A stretch of DNA of 64,000 nucleotides, from NCBI GenBank assembly GCA_016933025.1, contig JAFGBT010000010.1, forward strand, positions 28,514 to 92,513. Direction: 5' to 3'. The stretch comes from Spirochaetota bacterium. GTDB taxonomy: Bacteria; Spirochaetota; UBA4802; UBA5550. A program made the position numbers and the translations under genes. Of this stretch, positions 1-8,875 are shown piece by piece. The notes beneath the pieces are model-generated. The model was not told where the DNA came from. It saw only the letters and a program-made list of their open reading frames with translations, and searched no databases. How positions within the stretch are numbered: the stretch's first letter is position 1; every line of letters begins with the position of its first letter.

Positions 1-357
1 ATGATGTCACTGCTGGAACGTCGTCTGGATAATGTTGTATTTCGCATGGGCATGGCCTCATCCCGGACCCAGGCGCGTCAATTGGTGAAGCACAAGCATA
101 TCACGGTGAACGGCAGGACTGTCGATATACCATCGTACAGGGTGAATGAGGGAAGCGCGGTCGCGGTCAAGGAAAAGTATGCGGGTAACGTAATGATAGA
201 GGATTCCGTAAAGCTGGCGAAGGCAACGGATTCAGTACCCGGATGGATCGAAGTTGATTTTGAAAAGAGAAGCGGTAAAATTGTCCGTCTGCCGGCCCGA
301 ACGGATTTAACGTCGAATTTTAACGACCAGCTTGTTGTAGAGCTCTATTCAAAGTAG
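1..357 (+). CDS. rpsD: 30S ribosomal protein S4, C-terminal part
   Basis: S4 binds the 16S rRNA 5' domain and starts assembly of the small ribosomal subunit. The visible 118 residues hold the S4-type RNA-binding fold (LERRLDNVVFRMGMASSRTQA, then the HKHITVNGR hairpin) and the usual C-terminal tail. Full-length S4 has about 205 residues, so the N-terminal part lies left of the window and the ATG at base 1 is an internal methionine. It is the upstream member of the usual rpsD-rpoA-rplQ order. The gap to rpoA is about 150 bases with no clear terminator, so cotranscription is likely. Confidence 0.97.
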   Translation: MMSLLERRLDNVVFRMGMASSRTQARQLVKHKHITVNGRTVDIPSYRVNEGSAVAVKEKYAGNVMIEDSVKLAKATDSVPGWIEVDFEKRSGKIVRLPARTDLTSNFNDQLVVELYSK

Positions 358-505
358 CGTTTTTTTCTGATAATGCCCTCATGGCGGCCCGGTTCAGGTC
401 CGCCGGAGCGGGCCCGCAGGTGCGGTGAACGGATGTCGCTTCTGTAGAAGTTTTTTTGATTCGTTTAAGGTTTTTATCTGTTGTGCATTGAAAATGGAGG
501 TGGAA

Positions 506-1471
506 ATGGCCCCACGAAATCTGCTCAAGGGTTTTAAAAGACCAAGCAAGATTACATTCGAACATGATGAACTCAAGCAGAATTACGGTCGTTTTATAGC
601 CGAGCCCTTTGAAAAGGGCTACGGATTGACAATCGGGAATTCTTTGCGCCGCGTGTTGCTCTCCTCGATCGAGGGCGCCGCGATAACGGCAATAAAGATT
701 GAAGGCGTCCCACACGAGTTTTTCACGATTTCCGGCGTATTTGAGGACGTGACCAGAATTATACTGAATCTGAAGAAACTCAGGTTGAAATATGCTGGAG
801 AGCTTCAGAAGGTTCTTCACATAAAGAAAGAAGGGCCCGGCGAATTGAAGGGCGAGGATTTCGCGGTTGACTCGGAAATAGAAGTGATGAACCCGGAGAT
901 CCTTATCGCAACGCTAAACGATTCAGGCGTGATCGACATGGAGATCCAGATCGAGCGGGGAAGGGGTTACGTTCCAGCAGAAGTGAACAAGTCCAATACC
1001 GAAACGGTGGGGGTCATCCCGATCGATTCGATCTTTTCTCCCATCAAGAAAGTAAACGTCAAGGTCGAGGACACGCGGGTCGGCCAGAGGACGGACTTCG
1101 ATAAGCTGGTAATGGAAATATGGACCGATGGTTCGATTTCTCCCGATGACGCGCTGGCGCAGGCGGCGAAGATCATCAAGGACCATATGACCATTTTCAT
1201 CAATTTCGAAGAGGAAGTCGAGGAAGAGGTCGAGGAGGTCGATGAAAACATCGAGAAGATGAGAACGCTCCTCGCGAAGTCGATCGATGAAATTGAATTG
1301 TCCGTCAGGTCGTATAACACCCTGAAGAGCCAGGACGTTTCAACCCTGGAACAACTGGTCAAGAAGACCGAGGATGAGTTGAAGAAATCGAAGCATTTCA
1401 GCGATCTGGTAATGCATGAAATTAAATCAAAACTTGAATCGCTCCATTTGAGCCTGGGATTGAAGGATTAA
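506..1471 (+). CDS. rpoA: DNA-directed RNA polymerase subunit alpha
   Basis: Alpha dimerises to nucleate RNA polymerase assembly and contacts promoters and activators through its C-terminal domain. The ATG at 506 is chosen because GGAGG lies five bases upstream and the product then starts MAPRNLLKGFKRP; a longer frame from 425 adds 27 unlikely residues. The 321 residues include the N-terminal domain (FAEPFEKGYG-type motif, then TIGNSLRRVLLSS), an acidic linker with repeated EEVEEE near residue 235, and a C-terminal domain from about 255. The last helix-hairpin-helix is unusual: where most alpha subunits read NLGKKS this one reads HFSDLV (residues 297-302). R268 and N271, matching E. coli R265 and N268, are kept. 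Confidence 0.97.
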   Translation: MAPRNLLKGFKRPSKITFEHDELKQNYGRFIAEPFEKGYGLTIGNSLRRVLLSSIEGAAITAIKIEGVPHEFFTISGVFEDVTRIILNLKKLRLKYAGELQKVLHIKKEGPGELKGEDFAVDSEIEVMNPEILIATLNDSGVIDMEIQIERGRGYVPAEVNKSNTETVGVIPIDSIFSPIKKVNVKVEDTRVGQRTDFDKLVMEIWTDGSISPDDALAQAAKIIKDHMTIFINFEEEVEEEVEEVDENIEKMRTLLAKSIDEIELSVRSYNTLKSQDVSTLEQLVKKTEDELKKSKHFSDLVMHEIKSKLESLHLSLGLKD

Positions 1472-1483
1472 ACGAGGTCGAAC

Positions 1484-2101
1484 ATGAGGCACAGGAATAG
1501 CGTAAAACAACTGGGGAGAACCCATGCGCATCGCAAGGCGATGTTCAACAACATGGTCACCTCTTTTTTCAAGCACGAGAGGATAACAACGACGAAAGAA
1601 AAGGGCAAGATACTCAAGAAGATATCCGAGCGCCTGATCACCCGGGCCAAAAAAAATATCGGTCTGTCAGCCAAAGAGGAGGGCCGGAGGCTCCATAATA
1701 AACGGGAGGTCATGAAAGTTATAAATGACCGGGATATCGTCAAAAAACTTTTCGAGGATATCGCCCCCCGGTTCAAGGACAGGAATGGCGGCTACACGAG
1801 GATTTACCTCCTCGGGAGAAGGCCCGGTGATGCAGCCGAAATGTCCATCGTAGAGCTGGTTGAAAAGGCAGTTGTCGAGAAGAAGGCGGAAGATGCCGAA
1901 AAAGGTGGAGCAAAAGAGAAAAAGGCGAAACCGGCGAAAGCAAAAAAAGAACCGGCACCGAAAGAGCCGAAAAAAGAGGTAAAGAAGGAAGCCAAGAAGG
2001 AAGAAGCCGCCAAGGAAGAACCCAAAAAGGAAAAGACCAGGGAAAAGAGCAAGGAAAAAAAATCCAAGCCGGCCAAGGCGAAAAAGAAGGATAATAAATA
2101 A
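1484..2101 (+). CDS. rplQ: 50S ribosomal protein L17 with long basic C-terminal extension
   Basis: L17 is a large-subunit protein near the exit tunnel. Residues 1-117 are a standard L17 (MRHRNSVKQLGRTHAHRKAM at the start, GGYTRIYLLGRRPGDAAEM near the end). Most L17 proteins end at about 115-130 residues. This one continues for about 85 residues of low-complexity Lys/Ala/Glu/Pro sequence with repeated KKE, KEEP and PAKAKK units. The gene starts 12 bases after rpoA with a GAGG ribosome site and is followed by a strong terminator, so it closes the operon. The tail may be disordered and bind rRNA, but that is inference. Confidence 0.95.
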   Translation: MRHRNSVKQLGRTHAHRKAMFNNMVTSFFKHERITTTKEKGKILKKISERLITRAKKNIGLSAKEEGRRLHNKREVMKVINDRDIVKKLFEDIAPRFKDRNGGYTRIYLLGRRPGDAAEMSIVELVEKAVVEKKAEDAEKGGAKEKKAKPAKAKKEPAPKEPKKEVKKEAKKEEAAKEEPKKEKTREKSKEKKSKPAKAKKKDNK

Positions 2102-2125
2102 CCGAGGGGTTTTACACCATAGATA

Positions 2126-2155
2126 AAAAAGCCGGGACCATGTCCCGGCTTTTTC
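2126..2155. terminator. Bidirectional rho-independent terminator after rplQ
   Basis: GCCGGGAC (2131-2138) pairs with GTCCCGGC (2142-2149) around a CAT loop. It is flanked by five A on the left and five T on the right, so it can stop transcription from rplQ and from the convergent gene at 2178. Confidence 0.9.
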
Positions 2156-2177
2156 AATTGATATACGGCGATGCGTA

Positions 2178-3041
2178 TCACATATTATTGCTCTGCTTTT
2201 TCTGGAGTTTTTTCATTTCGACGGCATGTATGAGACGGAGGTTGTCATTGGCGTCGACCTTGTATTTTTCCGGTATTGTGTCGTCGAATACCGGGATAAT
2301 GGTCCCGTGGGTCACGTTGTATTTTATCATGCTTTTACCCAGCTCGGTGCTGTTATGTACCCGATGGATTTCGATGCCGTGCATCTTGGCCTCGCGGCAA
2401 TAAAATATAACCTGGGAGTAGCTTTCGATAAGGTTGTTGATATTTTTTGTCGTAAGGGTCGTCTTTTTTCTCAGCACAGCGATCTCAGGGTCCTCAAATA
2501 TGCTTTTGGCTCTGTGGTATTTTTTGTATCCTTCCCGTAAATACGCCTCTATCTTCTGCCTGTCGTGAAAGAGGTGATATTTATCCGGAGCGTATGGCTT
2601 TACGTCCCTCAACGGATCATAGGGTTTCCTGAAATACTGTGCCAGTCCGCTCTCCTTGCTGTATTCAATCAGCGTGTCGAATGATTCTTTTGACGTGGAA
2701 TCGAGAATTTCCTTTGTCCTTTTTAGATAGAGATCACCGATTGTTTCAAGGATTGAGATCAACTCAATCTTGACCTTTTTGAATTTAAGCGCCGAGTTTT
2801 CGAAGTTCTGGCCGTAATAATTTTCTCCGGCCTCCTGGAAGAGCGTCTTTATGTCGGCATATCTTTTTTTAAGCGCATCGTCGCCGAAGTTTTCAACCAT
2901 GATGCGGATGCTCCTGATCGTTTTCAGGGTCAGGGCGTAGTCCAGCCCCGATTTGGCTACAGGGGAGAGTGCAAACCCGTTCCCCACCAGCATTATGAAG
3001 CCGATGAGGGCAAAGACCGGAACATAATTTCTTAATTTCAT
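2178..3041 (-). CDS. Exported protein of unknown function
   Basis: I do not recognise a family. The 287-residue product starts with a Sec-type signal peptide (MKLRNYVPVFALIGFIMLVG, likely cut after GFA, residue 24) with no lipobox cysteine, so it is probably periplasmic. The mature part is rich in charged residues and predicted helix, with long amphipathic stretches around residues 60-110 and 170-215 that suggest a helical bundle or TPR-like array. A GAGGAA ribosome site precedes the ATG. It stands alone, convergent with the rplQ operon and divergent from the next gene. Confidence 0.75.
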   Translation of the reverse strand: MKLRNYVPVFALIGFIMLVGNGFALSPVAKSGLDYALTLKTIRSIRIMVENFGDDALKKRYADIKTLFQEAGENYYGQNFENSALKFKKVKIELISILETIGDLYLKRTKEILDSTSKESFDTLIEYSKESGLAQYFRKPYDPLRDVKPYAPDKYHLFHDRQKIEAYLREGYKKYHRAKSIFEDPEIAVLRKKTTLTTKNINNLIESYSQVIFYCREAKMHGIEIHRVHNSTELGKSMIKYNVTHGTIIPVFDDTIPEKYKVDANDNLRLIHAVEMKKLQKKQSNNM

Positions 3042-3458
3042 AACGAGTTCCTCAACGAGTAGTGTTTGGTCATATCAGAAGTATGACGTGTGCTGCGCGG
3101 CGCGCAGACCGGACCTCATCCGATTGTGACGGGAGTGTCCCACTATCATTTTCGACGCCGGCAAATGATATCTTTAAGATAATATCAGCGGGGGCAATGA
3201 AAATGGTTTAGTCTTTTTTTCAAAAAAATTACTCATTTCTGCGTCAGGGTGTGACGGATTCGTTCTGATTTATGATTGATTACCGGCTTAAAACAGGTAA
3301 AAAGGCCATGAAGAGGAGCTTTCCTTAACGGATGTGACGTCGTTCTCGCGCCTGTCAAGCAGAAAGACATGCCGGGCAATGCAAAATATTATTGATTTTT
3401 TTTTTAACAATTAATATTTTGAAGAATGTACACGGGAGAATATGTTTCGGAGTGAATT
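3042..3458. other. Divergent intergenic region
   Basis: About 417 bases separate two divergent genes. The right part is AT-rich and holds a plausible promoter for the gene at 3459 (listed separately). I see no RNA gene, inverted repeat of note or ORF worth calling in the rest. Confidence 0.6.
3392..3420 (+). promoter_or_regulatory. Candidate sigma-70 promoter for the DUF2225-like gene
   Basis: TTGATT (3392-3397) and TATTTT (3415-3420) are separated by 17 bases, about 40 bases upstream of the ATG at 3459. The T-rich surroundings make chance matches easy. Confidence 0.4.
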
Positions 3459-4340
3459 ATGGATAAAGATTTGAAAGTGTCTTTCAGGCAGAAGAGCCCT
3501 TCTGTATGCCCCGTCTGTTCATTTGAGTTTCACCGTGAAGAGCTTTTTTCCGGGGGCGGCCGCTTGATTGCCGGCAAGCTGACCGATGAACTGCGAAGAT
3601 TGTATGATGTGAGCAAAAAATACGGCAGGGTCTACCCCCTCGCCTATGTGCTGACGGTCTGCCCGAGCTGCTATTATTCATCGTTTCCAAAGGATTTTGA
3701 GAACCTTGAAGCGATGGAGACCGTTAAAATACGAGATCTGACCACGGCGAGAAAAAACGCTATTAAAAAATTTTTCGGCGGCCTGGATTTCAACAGCGAC
3801 CGGGACCTGAAAACAGGGGCGGCATCTTACATGCTTGCGGTTGATTGCTACAGCTACCGGAATAAAAAAATCGCGCCGACCTTTAAAATCGCCCTGTCGG
3901 CGATACGGGCGGCCTGGCTATTCACCGACCTGGCAAAGGAAAATCCCGATTCGGCGTACAGTAAGATCGCGGTCTTCTTTTACAAGAAGGCCTATCAGTC
4001 GTATGTCAAGCTTCTTGACATCATGCAAACCGGCGCGGAACCGGTGGAGACGATGGGCAACATGGGGCCGGATACGGATAAAAACTGGGGCTATGAGGGC
4101 GTGCTCTATCTTACCGCGGTCCTCACGGTAAAGGTCGGCTCGAAAGAGGCCGACCCGAAGAAAAGGATCGAGAATTTTGATAAGTGTAAGCGCTACCTCA
4201 GCAGGCTGTTCGGGTCGGGTAAAACGTCGAAATCCAAGCCGAGCGAGTTGCTCGATAAGACGAAAGACCTTTACGACAAAATAAATGAGATGATCGACGA
4301 ATGGAACCAGGAAGCAGGCCCGCCACAGGAAACCGCATAG
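3459..4340 (+). CDS. DUF2225-like protein with two CxxC motifs
   Basis: The N-terminal region has CPVC (Cys17 and Cys20) and CPSC (Cys68 and Cys71) around a conserved LYDVSKKYGRVYPLAYVLTV segment, the pattern of the DUF2225 family whose molecular role is unknown. The cysteines probably bind one zinc. The remaining 200 residues look helical and TPR-like (repeated ALSAIRAAWLF and YKKAYQSY-type helices). There is no signal peptide, so it is cytoplasmic. Its last 40 bases overlap the start of truA, which implies translational coupling. Confidence 0.75.
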   Translation: MDKDLKVSFRQKSPSVCPVCSFEFHREELFSGGGRLIAGKLTDELRRLYDVSKKYGRVYPLAYVLTVCPSCYYSSFPKDFENLEAMETVKIRDLTTARKNAIKKFFGGLDFNSDRDLKTGAASYMLAVDCYSYRNKKIAPTFKIALSAIRAAWLFTDLAKENPDSAYSKIAVFFYKKAYQSYVKLLDIMQTGAEPVETMGNMGPDTDKNWGYEGVLYLTAVLTVKVGSKEADPKKRIENFDKCKRYLSRLFGSGKTSKSKPSELLDKTKDLYDKINEMIDEWNQEAGPPQETA

Positions 4341-5098
4341 CGGTTGAAATCCAGTACGATGGAACCAACTTTAACGGATGGCAGCTTCAGAACGGCGGCA
4401 GGACAGTTCAGGGCGAAATTGAGGGTGCGCTTCAGGTTTTATTAAGAGATAAGGTACGGGTCGTTGCCGCAGGCAGGACTGATTCAGGCGTCCACGCGCT
4501 GGGGCAGGTGGCTCATTTTAACCTCCCCGCCGATATTGGCCTCCAGAGGCTCTGCATTGGGCTCAATGGCATTCTGCCGCGGGATGTCGCGGTGAGAAAC
4601 GCTTTCCGGGTCGCTGATGATTTTCATGCCCGGTTCAGCGCAGTTGAACGGACATACCAGTATGTAATATACAATCATCACTCCCGGTCGCCGTTCGCGA
4701 TGCACCGCGCCATGTGGGTGCGGCAGCGGCTTGATTGCAATTATCTTCGGTCGGCAGCCGGACTGCTGGTGGGCGAAATGGATTTTTCCTCCTTCTGTAA
4801 AAAGAGGGAATCGAAACATGTCAATACAGTACGGAGGATCGTATCCATAGACATTGTGAAGGACGGCGATCTGATCCGGCTGGTTGTAACGGGAAACGCG
4901 TTCCTGCATAACATGGTGCGGATAATAGTCGGCACACTGGTGGAGATGAATACAAGCAGTGCGGACCCCGGTCTGATCGCTGAGATCATCTCAAAACAGG
5001 ACCGTGATTCCAGCGGCATAACGGCCCCTCCGTACGGCCTGTATCTATTAAAAATCGCCTATAATCCAGCTCTCTCGACGTACCAGTCCGCTTTTTAA
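4301..5098 (+). CDS. truA: tRNA pseudouridine synthase A
   Basis: TruA converts uridines 38-40 of the tRNA anticodon stem-loop to pseudouridine. The 265-residue product has the VEIQYDGTNFNGWQ opening and the catalytic motif GRTDSGVHA with nucleophile Asp61, followed by RTYQYVIYN and FLHNMVRIIVGTLVE, all standard for TruA. The ATG at 4301 is the only usable start before the conserved region, so the gene overlaps the upstream frame by 40 bases. No internal ribosome site is obvious, which supports coupling. Confidence 0.95.
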   Translation: MEPGSRPATGNRIAVEIQYDGTNFNGWQLQNGGRTVQGEIEGALQVLLRDKVRVVAAGRTDSGVHALGQVAHFNLPADIGLQRLCIGLNGILPRDVAVRNAFRVADDFHARFSAVERTYQYVIYNHHSRSPFAMHRAMWVRQRLDCNYLRSAAGLLVGEMDFSSFCKKRESKHVNTVRRIVSIDIVKDGDLIRLVVTGNAFLHNMVRIIVGTLVEMNTSSADPGLIAEIISKQDRDSSGITAPPYGLYLLKIAYNPALSTYQSAF

Positions 5099-5251
5099 CT
5101 TCCTGTGCGGTATCCGGCCGCGTGCCGCTGACATGGTTGTCCATTGGCTCTGACGGATTTATTTTATTGACATAAATGGCATATCATTAAATATTACCCG
5201 ACGGTCCCTGTAACTTTATTCTGTGTTTTATTTCAAAAAATTGTACCGTGT

Positions 5252-5818
5252 ATGAAAAAAACAAGTGTGTATTGCGCCCTGATCGGTCTCTGTTTCGTTG
5301 TATATACCACAGACGCGCTTGCGTATAAGGAACGCAAGGATTATTTCTCAAGGCCCCAGATTGGGGCGTGGTTCGGCCCGATTACGCCGTTGGGGCCACT
5401 CGGGGAGAAGGTCGAGACAAACCTGGGGTATGGGGCATTTGTCCGGTTTACCTTTCCCTGGCGGTTTTTAAAATTCGGGATTGACTCGTCATACCAGAAA
5501 TACAAGTCGAAGGGTGTTAATGAGCTCCAGTTTGTGCCGGTCTTCGGGAATATCCTGTTTCAGATCCCCGTTGATTTCCCGGTCAGGTTCCAGTTCAAGG
5601 GCGGCGCGGGAGCGGCGTACCTCAACCTGAAACCGGACAAGGTTGACCAGTGGGACCCGATTTTCATGGCAGGTTTTGAGGCCTCATTCCCGGCCGGAAG
5701 GATCGTCAATATCGGGCTCAGGATTGATTATATATATATTTACGAAGGATATATCAAGGGCTCAAAAAATGGGGGCCATATCTTGAACACCGGGATACAG
5801 CTCTATTTCAATCTATAG
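5252..5818 (+). CDS. Outer-membrane beta-barrel protein
   Basis: The 188-residue product has a signal peptide (likely cut after DALA, residue 25). The rest is alternating short beta strands rich in aromatic residues and glycine, for example FGIDSSYQKYKSK, FQFKGGAGAAYL and VNIGLRIDYIYIYEGYI, ending in TGIQLYFNL. That pattern fits an 8-stranded outer-membrane barrel of the OmpA/OmpW size class. It lies 16 bases before a large lipoprotein gene, so the two are probably made together. The ligand or function cannot be read from the sequence. Confidence 0.75.
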   Translation: MKKTSVYCALIGLCFVVYTTDALAYKERKDYFSRPQIGAWFGPITPLGPLGEKVETNLGYGAFVRFTFPWRFLKFGIDSSYQKYKSKGVNELQFVPVFGNILFQIPVDFPVRFQFKGGAGAAYLNLKPDKVDQWDPIFMAGFEASFPAGRIVNIGLRIDYIYIYEGYIKGSKNGGHILNTGIQLYFNL

Positions 5819-5834
5819 TTTGTCCGGGAGTATA

Positions 5835-7454
5835 ATGAAATTTTTAAAGCATGCGATCGCCCTGAGCGTAATACTGTTCGCCTCGTTCGTCGTCAATTGC
5901 GGGAAGACCCCCCTTCTGACCGATATAGGCACAAGCAAGCTCATTATCGTGCTCAAGGGAACATACGAGTCCAACAGCCCGATGTACTGGGATATGCCCG
6001 AAGCATGCGCCTCGCGTGACGGTGATGGGAAATGCACCGCGTATACACCGCAGCACGAGACGCTGGTGCAGGACGATTCGGTGATTCACTGCACTGCTCC
6101 CCTTGACATCAACCCTAACGGCTTCATGCTCGATATCGCCGAGGTCAAGCTCGCGGACGCAAAGAGCAACCTGTATAAATTATCGGATTACCGGCAGAAA
6201 TTCGCGTTCGGCCTGAACGACGTCGATCCGTTCTTCAACGGCATCGGCACAATCATAAACAGCGATGACGTGCCGTCGAATATTTATCCGGTCGTGGGGA
6301 TCTATGTGCGAAAAATGCTGACCGACAACGCGAAGAAATATGTAGTTGATACCGACGGCTGGAATTCGTCCCTTACCTGGGATATTTTTGCGGAAAGCGA
6401 ACTCCCGGCATTCAATTTCAACCGGTTTCAGTACAACTCCATGTACGACAGGCTCCGGTACGAAGCGACCTATATCAACAGGGTGTTCCCGCTTCTTGTC
6501 CGCATCAAGGACCAGGTGACGCAGGGGACGGGAATGTATTTCAACATGAAGAACCAGGTGACCGTACTCGAAATACGGATGGTCGTTAAAAATTTTCTTA
6601 AGAAGTATGAATACTTGAGCAGCAGTGATGAATCGTTTTCCCTCGTTCATTACTATGCCTTTTCGGATTGGCTCAATGACGTCCAGGACAATGAACGATA
6701 CATCGGCGGCAACATCCTCACGGTGGCCCGTTCGTACATTGTCGGAATGACCGGCAGTATCCCAGGCAGGAACGGCCGCTCGCATGACGCCCACATTATC
6801 GCGATACCGCACGGAGAAGATGTCAGAGACTACACTCTCGAGGTTCCGGGTGACTCGGTCGACTGGTCCGTCGACCCCCCGGTGCTACCGCCGAGCCGCC
6901 GCAAGCGCAACCCCTGCAACATGCCGAGAGGCGTCGGAACCTATACGGGCACAAGCATCATCCAGGCGCTTGAATACTACCTGCGCGGCCAGAAGTATAA
7001 ATACGATTGGAACCAGAAGATCTGGAACCCTGTTACTTCGGGCGATCCCCCTGCTACTACCTACAGGTGCCCGGCTTCAGGCGGTGCCTCATACCCGGAC
7101 GGAGACTGCTGCGAGAGCTTTACACAGTACGGGGACGAATGGACCAGTTACGACAAGGATATCGGCCATGCCAGGGTGCCCCAGCTGGCCGTGTTTGCAC
7201 GCACGGCAGATGGCTATCCTATGGAACCGGACAGAAACAGATTCAGTATCCAGAATGTTACGCCCGGCAGCTATGATCTGTACATCGCCCAGAGAGCGCC
7301 GGTATACGGCGTGCTCTATTATTCGTACGCAGATCCGGCCCATCCGACATTCGGAGCCTCTGACTTCATTGAATACAGCGGCAACCCGGTAACGGTGACG
7401 ATCGGCGGCTGTCACGATAGCTTCGGCAACACGAGTATCAACTTTTCCCCATGA
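5835..7454 (+). CDS. Large lipoprotein of unknown function
   Basis: The start at 5835 (MKFLKHAIAL) is preferred over an in-frame ATG at 5820 because GGGAG lies five bases before it. A hydrophobic signal of about 20 residues ends in VVNC, a spirochaete-type lipobox, so the 539-residue protein is likely lipidated. I recognise no catalytic domain. It contains many short Asp/Asn/Gly-rich loops and a cysteine-containing segment around YRCPASGGASYPDGDCCES that might form disulfides, which suggests an extracytoplasmic beta-rich protein. It follows a barrel gene directly; a barrel-lipoprotein complex is inference. Confidence 0.7.
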   Translation: MKFLKHAIALSVILFASFVVNCGKTPLLTDIGTSKLIIVLKGTYESNSPMYWDMPEACASRDGDGKCTAYTPQHETLVQDDSVIHCTAPLDINPNGFMLDIAEVKLADAKSNLYKLSDYRQKFAFGLNDVDPFFNGIGTIINSDDVPSNIYPVVGIYVRKMLTDNAKKYVVDTDGWNSSLTWDIFAESELPAFNFNRFQYNSMYDRLRYEATYINRVFPLLVRIKDQVTQGTGMYFNMKNQVTVLEIRMVVKNFLKKYEYLSSSDESFSLVHYYAFSDWLNDVQDNERYIGGNILTVARSYIVGMTGSIPGRNGRSHDAHIIAIPHGEDVRDYTLEVPGDSVDWSVDPPVLPPSRRKRNPCNMPRGVGTYTGTSIIQALEYYLRGQKYKYDWNQKIWNPVTSGDPPATTYRCPASGGASYPDGDCCESFTQYGDEWTSYDKDIGHARVPQLAVFARTADGYPMEPDRNRFSIQNVTPGSYDLYIAQRAPVYGVLYYSYADPAHPTFGASDFIEYSGNPVTVTIGGCHDSFGNTSINFSP

Positions 7455-7534
7455 ACAACGGGCCTGATATACTGCCATTGTCGCGGGAATTGCTTTCACC
7501 GGCCATGTAATCTTTCACTGATATGCCAAAAATT

Positions 7535-7550
7535 ACTCGAATCTCCGAGT
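7535..7550 (+). terminator. Weak hairpin after the large lipoprotein gene
   Basis: ACTCG (7535-7539) and CGAGT (7546-7550) can pair, followed by ATTTTAATT. The stem has only five pairs, so termination is uncertain. Confidence 0.3.
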
Positions 7551-7557
7551 ATTTTAA

Positions 7558-7586
7558 TTGACCTCGACGCCCCGCCTCTTTATGTA
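7558..7586 (+). promoter_or_regulatory. Candidate sigma-70 promoter for lysC
   Basis: TTGACC (7558-7563) and TATGTA (7581-7586) are separated by 17 bases, about 60 bases before the lysC start. This would drive the lysC-ddl-HAD operon. Confidence 0.5.
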
Positions 7587-7645
7587 ATACTAACAAATCG
7601 GCGGACCGACTGTGCCGCCGGTTAAAGAAAAGCCGGGGAAAACCA

Positions 7646-8875
7646 ATGTTAGACTTGAAAATCATGGTTCAGAAGTACGGCGGTACCAGCGTGGGGACCG
7701 CCGACCGGATCAAGGCGGTCGCGGAGAGGATCAAGCGCTATACGGAGAAGGGGTTCTCGGTCGTGGTTGTCGTATCGGCCATGGGCAAGACCACGGACGA
7801 ACTCATCGCCCTCGCGTCCCAGCTCACCCGGAACCCGAGCGGCCGGGAGATGGACATGCTCCTCTCCACCGGCGAACAGGTCTCCATTTCCCTGCTGGCG
7901 ATGGCGCTCCATGAAATCGGGATCGACGCGATATCGTACACCGGCTCCCAGATACGGGTCCTCACCGACGGGAACTTTTCCAGGGCCAAGATCGAGAGTA
8001 TTTCCACGGATCGAATTGTAAAATCGCTCAGGGAAAAGAAGGTCGTCATCGTCGCGGGCTTCCAGGGTGTTGACGACGAGGAGAATATCACGACCCTCGG
8101 CAGGGGCGGTTCTGACACGTCGGCCGTGGCACTGGCGGCCGTCCTGGGCACCAGGGACTGCGAAATCTATACCGATGTCAACGGCGTGTATACCGCCGAT
8201 CCGCGGATCATAGCCCAGCCGGCAAAACTGAAAGAGATTAGCTACGACGAAATGCTGGAGCTGGCACGGCTCGGCGCCGCGGTACTCCACTCGCGCTCCG
8301 TGGAGTTCGCCAAGAAATACAACGTCCGGCTCCACGTGCGGTCCAGTTTTAACTACGAAGAGGGCACGATCGTGATGCCGAAGGAGGAGATGATGGAGAA
8401 GTTTGTGATCAGCGGGGTCACCGCCAAGCGCGACGAGGCAAAGATCACCATCAGGGACATTCCGGACAAGCCGGGGATTGCCGCCAGGCTCTTCACCCTG
8501 ATGGGCGAGAACAGGGTATATGTCAACATGATCGTGCAATCCACCGGAAAGGATAACAGGGCCTCGATCTCTCTCACCGTGCTGAAAAGCGATCTTGATA
8601 AGGCCCTGAAGCTGTGCGAGACCATGCGCAAGGATCTGGGCGCGTCCTCGGTCGAGTCGAAGGTGGACATCGCGATCGTCTCCGCCGTCGGCGTCGGCAT
8701 GCTTTCTTCATACGGCGTCGCCGGAAAGATATTCCAGGTTCTCTCAGAACATAACGTCAATATCGAGATGATATCCACTTCGGAAATCGGCATATCATGC
8801 GTTATCGACGATATGTACGCCGAACTGGCGCAAAAAGCGCTGCACAAGATCTTCATCGAGTCGGAGCAGAAATAG
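7646..8875 (+). CDS. lysC: Aspartate kinase (aspartokinase)
   Basis: The enzyme phosphorylates aspartate, the first step towards lysine, diaminopimelate, threonine and methionine. The 409-residue protein has the KYGGTSVG substrate and ATP motif near the start, LGRGGSDTSAVALA, and two ACT domains in the last 150 residues (ITIRDIPDKPGIAARLF and VSAVGVGMLSSYGVAGKIF), where lysine or threonine usually feeds back. GGGGA precedes the ATG at 7646; an ATG at 7664 is an alternative. Its stop codon overlaps the GTG start of ddl, so aspartate-pathway and cell-wall precursor genes are coupled. Confidence 0.95.
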   Translation: MLDLKIMVQKYGGTSVGTADRIKAVAERIKRYTEKGFSVVVVVSAMGKTTDELIALASQLTRNPSGREMDMLLSTGEQVSISLLAMALHEIGIDAISYTGSQIRVLTDGNFSRAKIESISTDRIVKSLREKKVVIVAGFQGVDDEENITTLGRGGSDTSAVALAAVLGTRDCEIYTDVNGVYTADPRIIAQPAKLKEISYDEMLELARLGAAVLHSRSVEFAKKYNVRLHVRSSFNYEEGTIVMPKEEMMEKFVISGVTAKRDEAKITIRDIPDKPGIAARLFTLMGENRVYVNMIVQSTGKDNRASISLTVLKSDLDKALKLCETMRKDLGASSVESKVDIAIVSAVGVGMLSSYGVAGKIFQVLSEHNVNIEMISTSEIGISCVIDDMYAELAQKALHKIFIESEQK

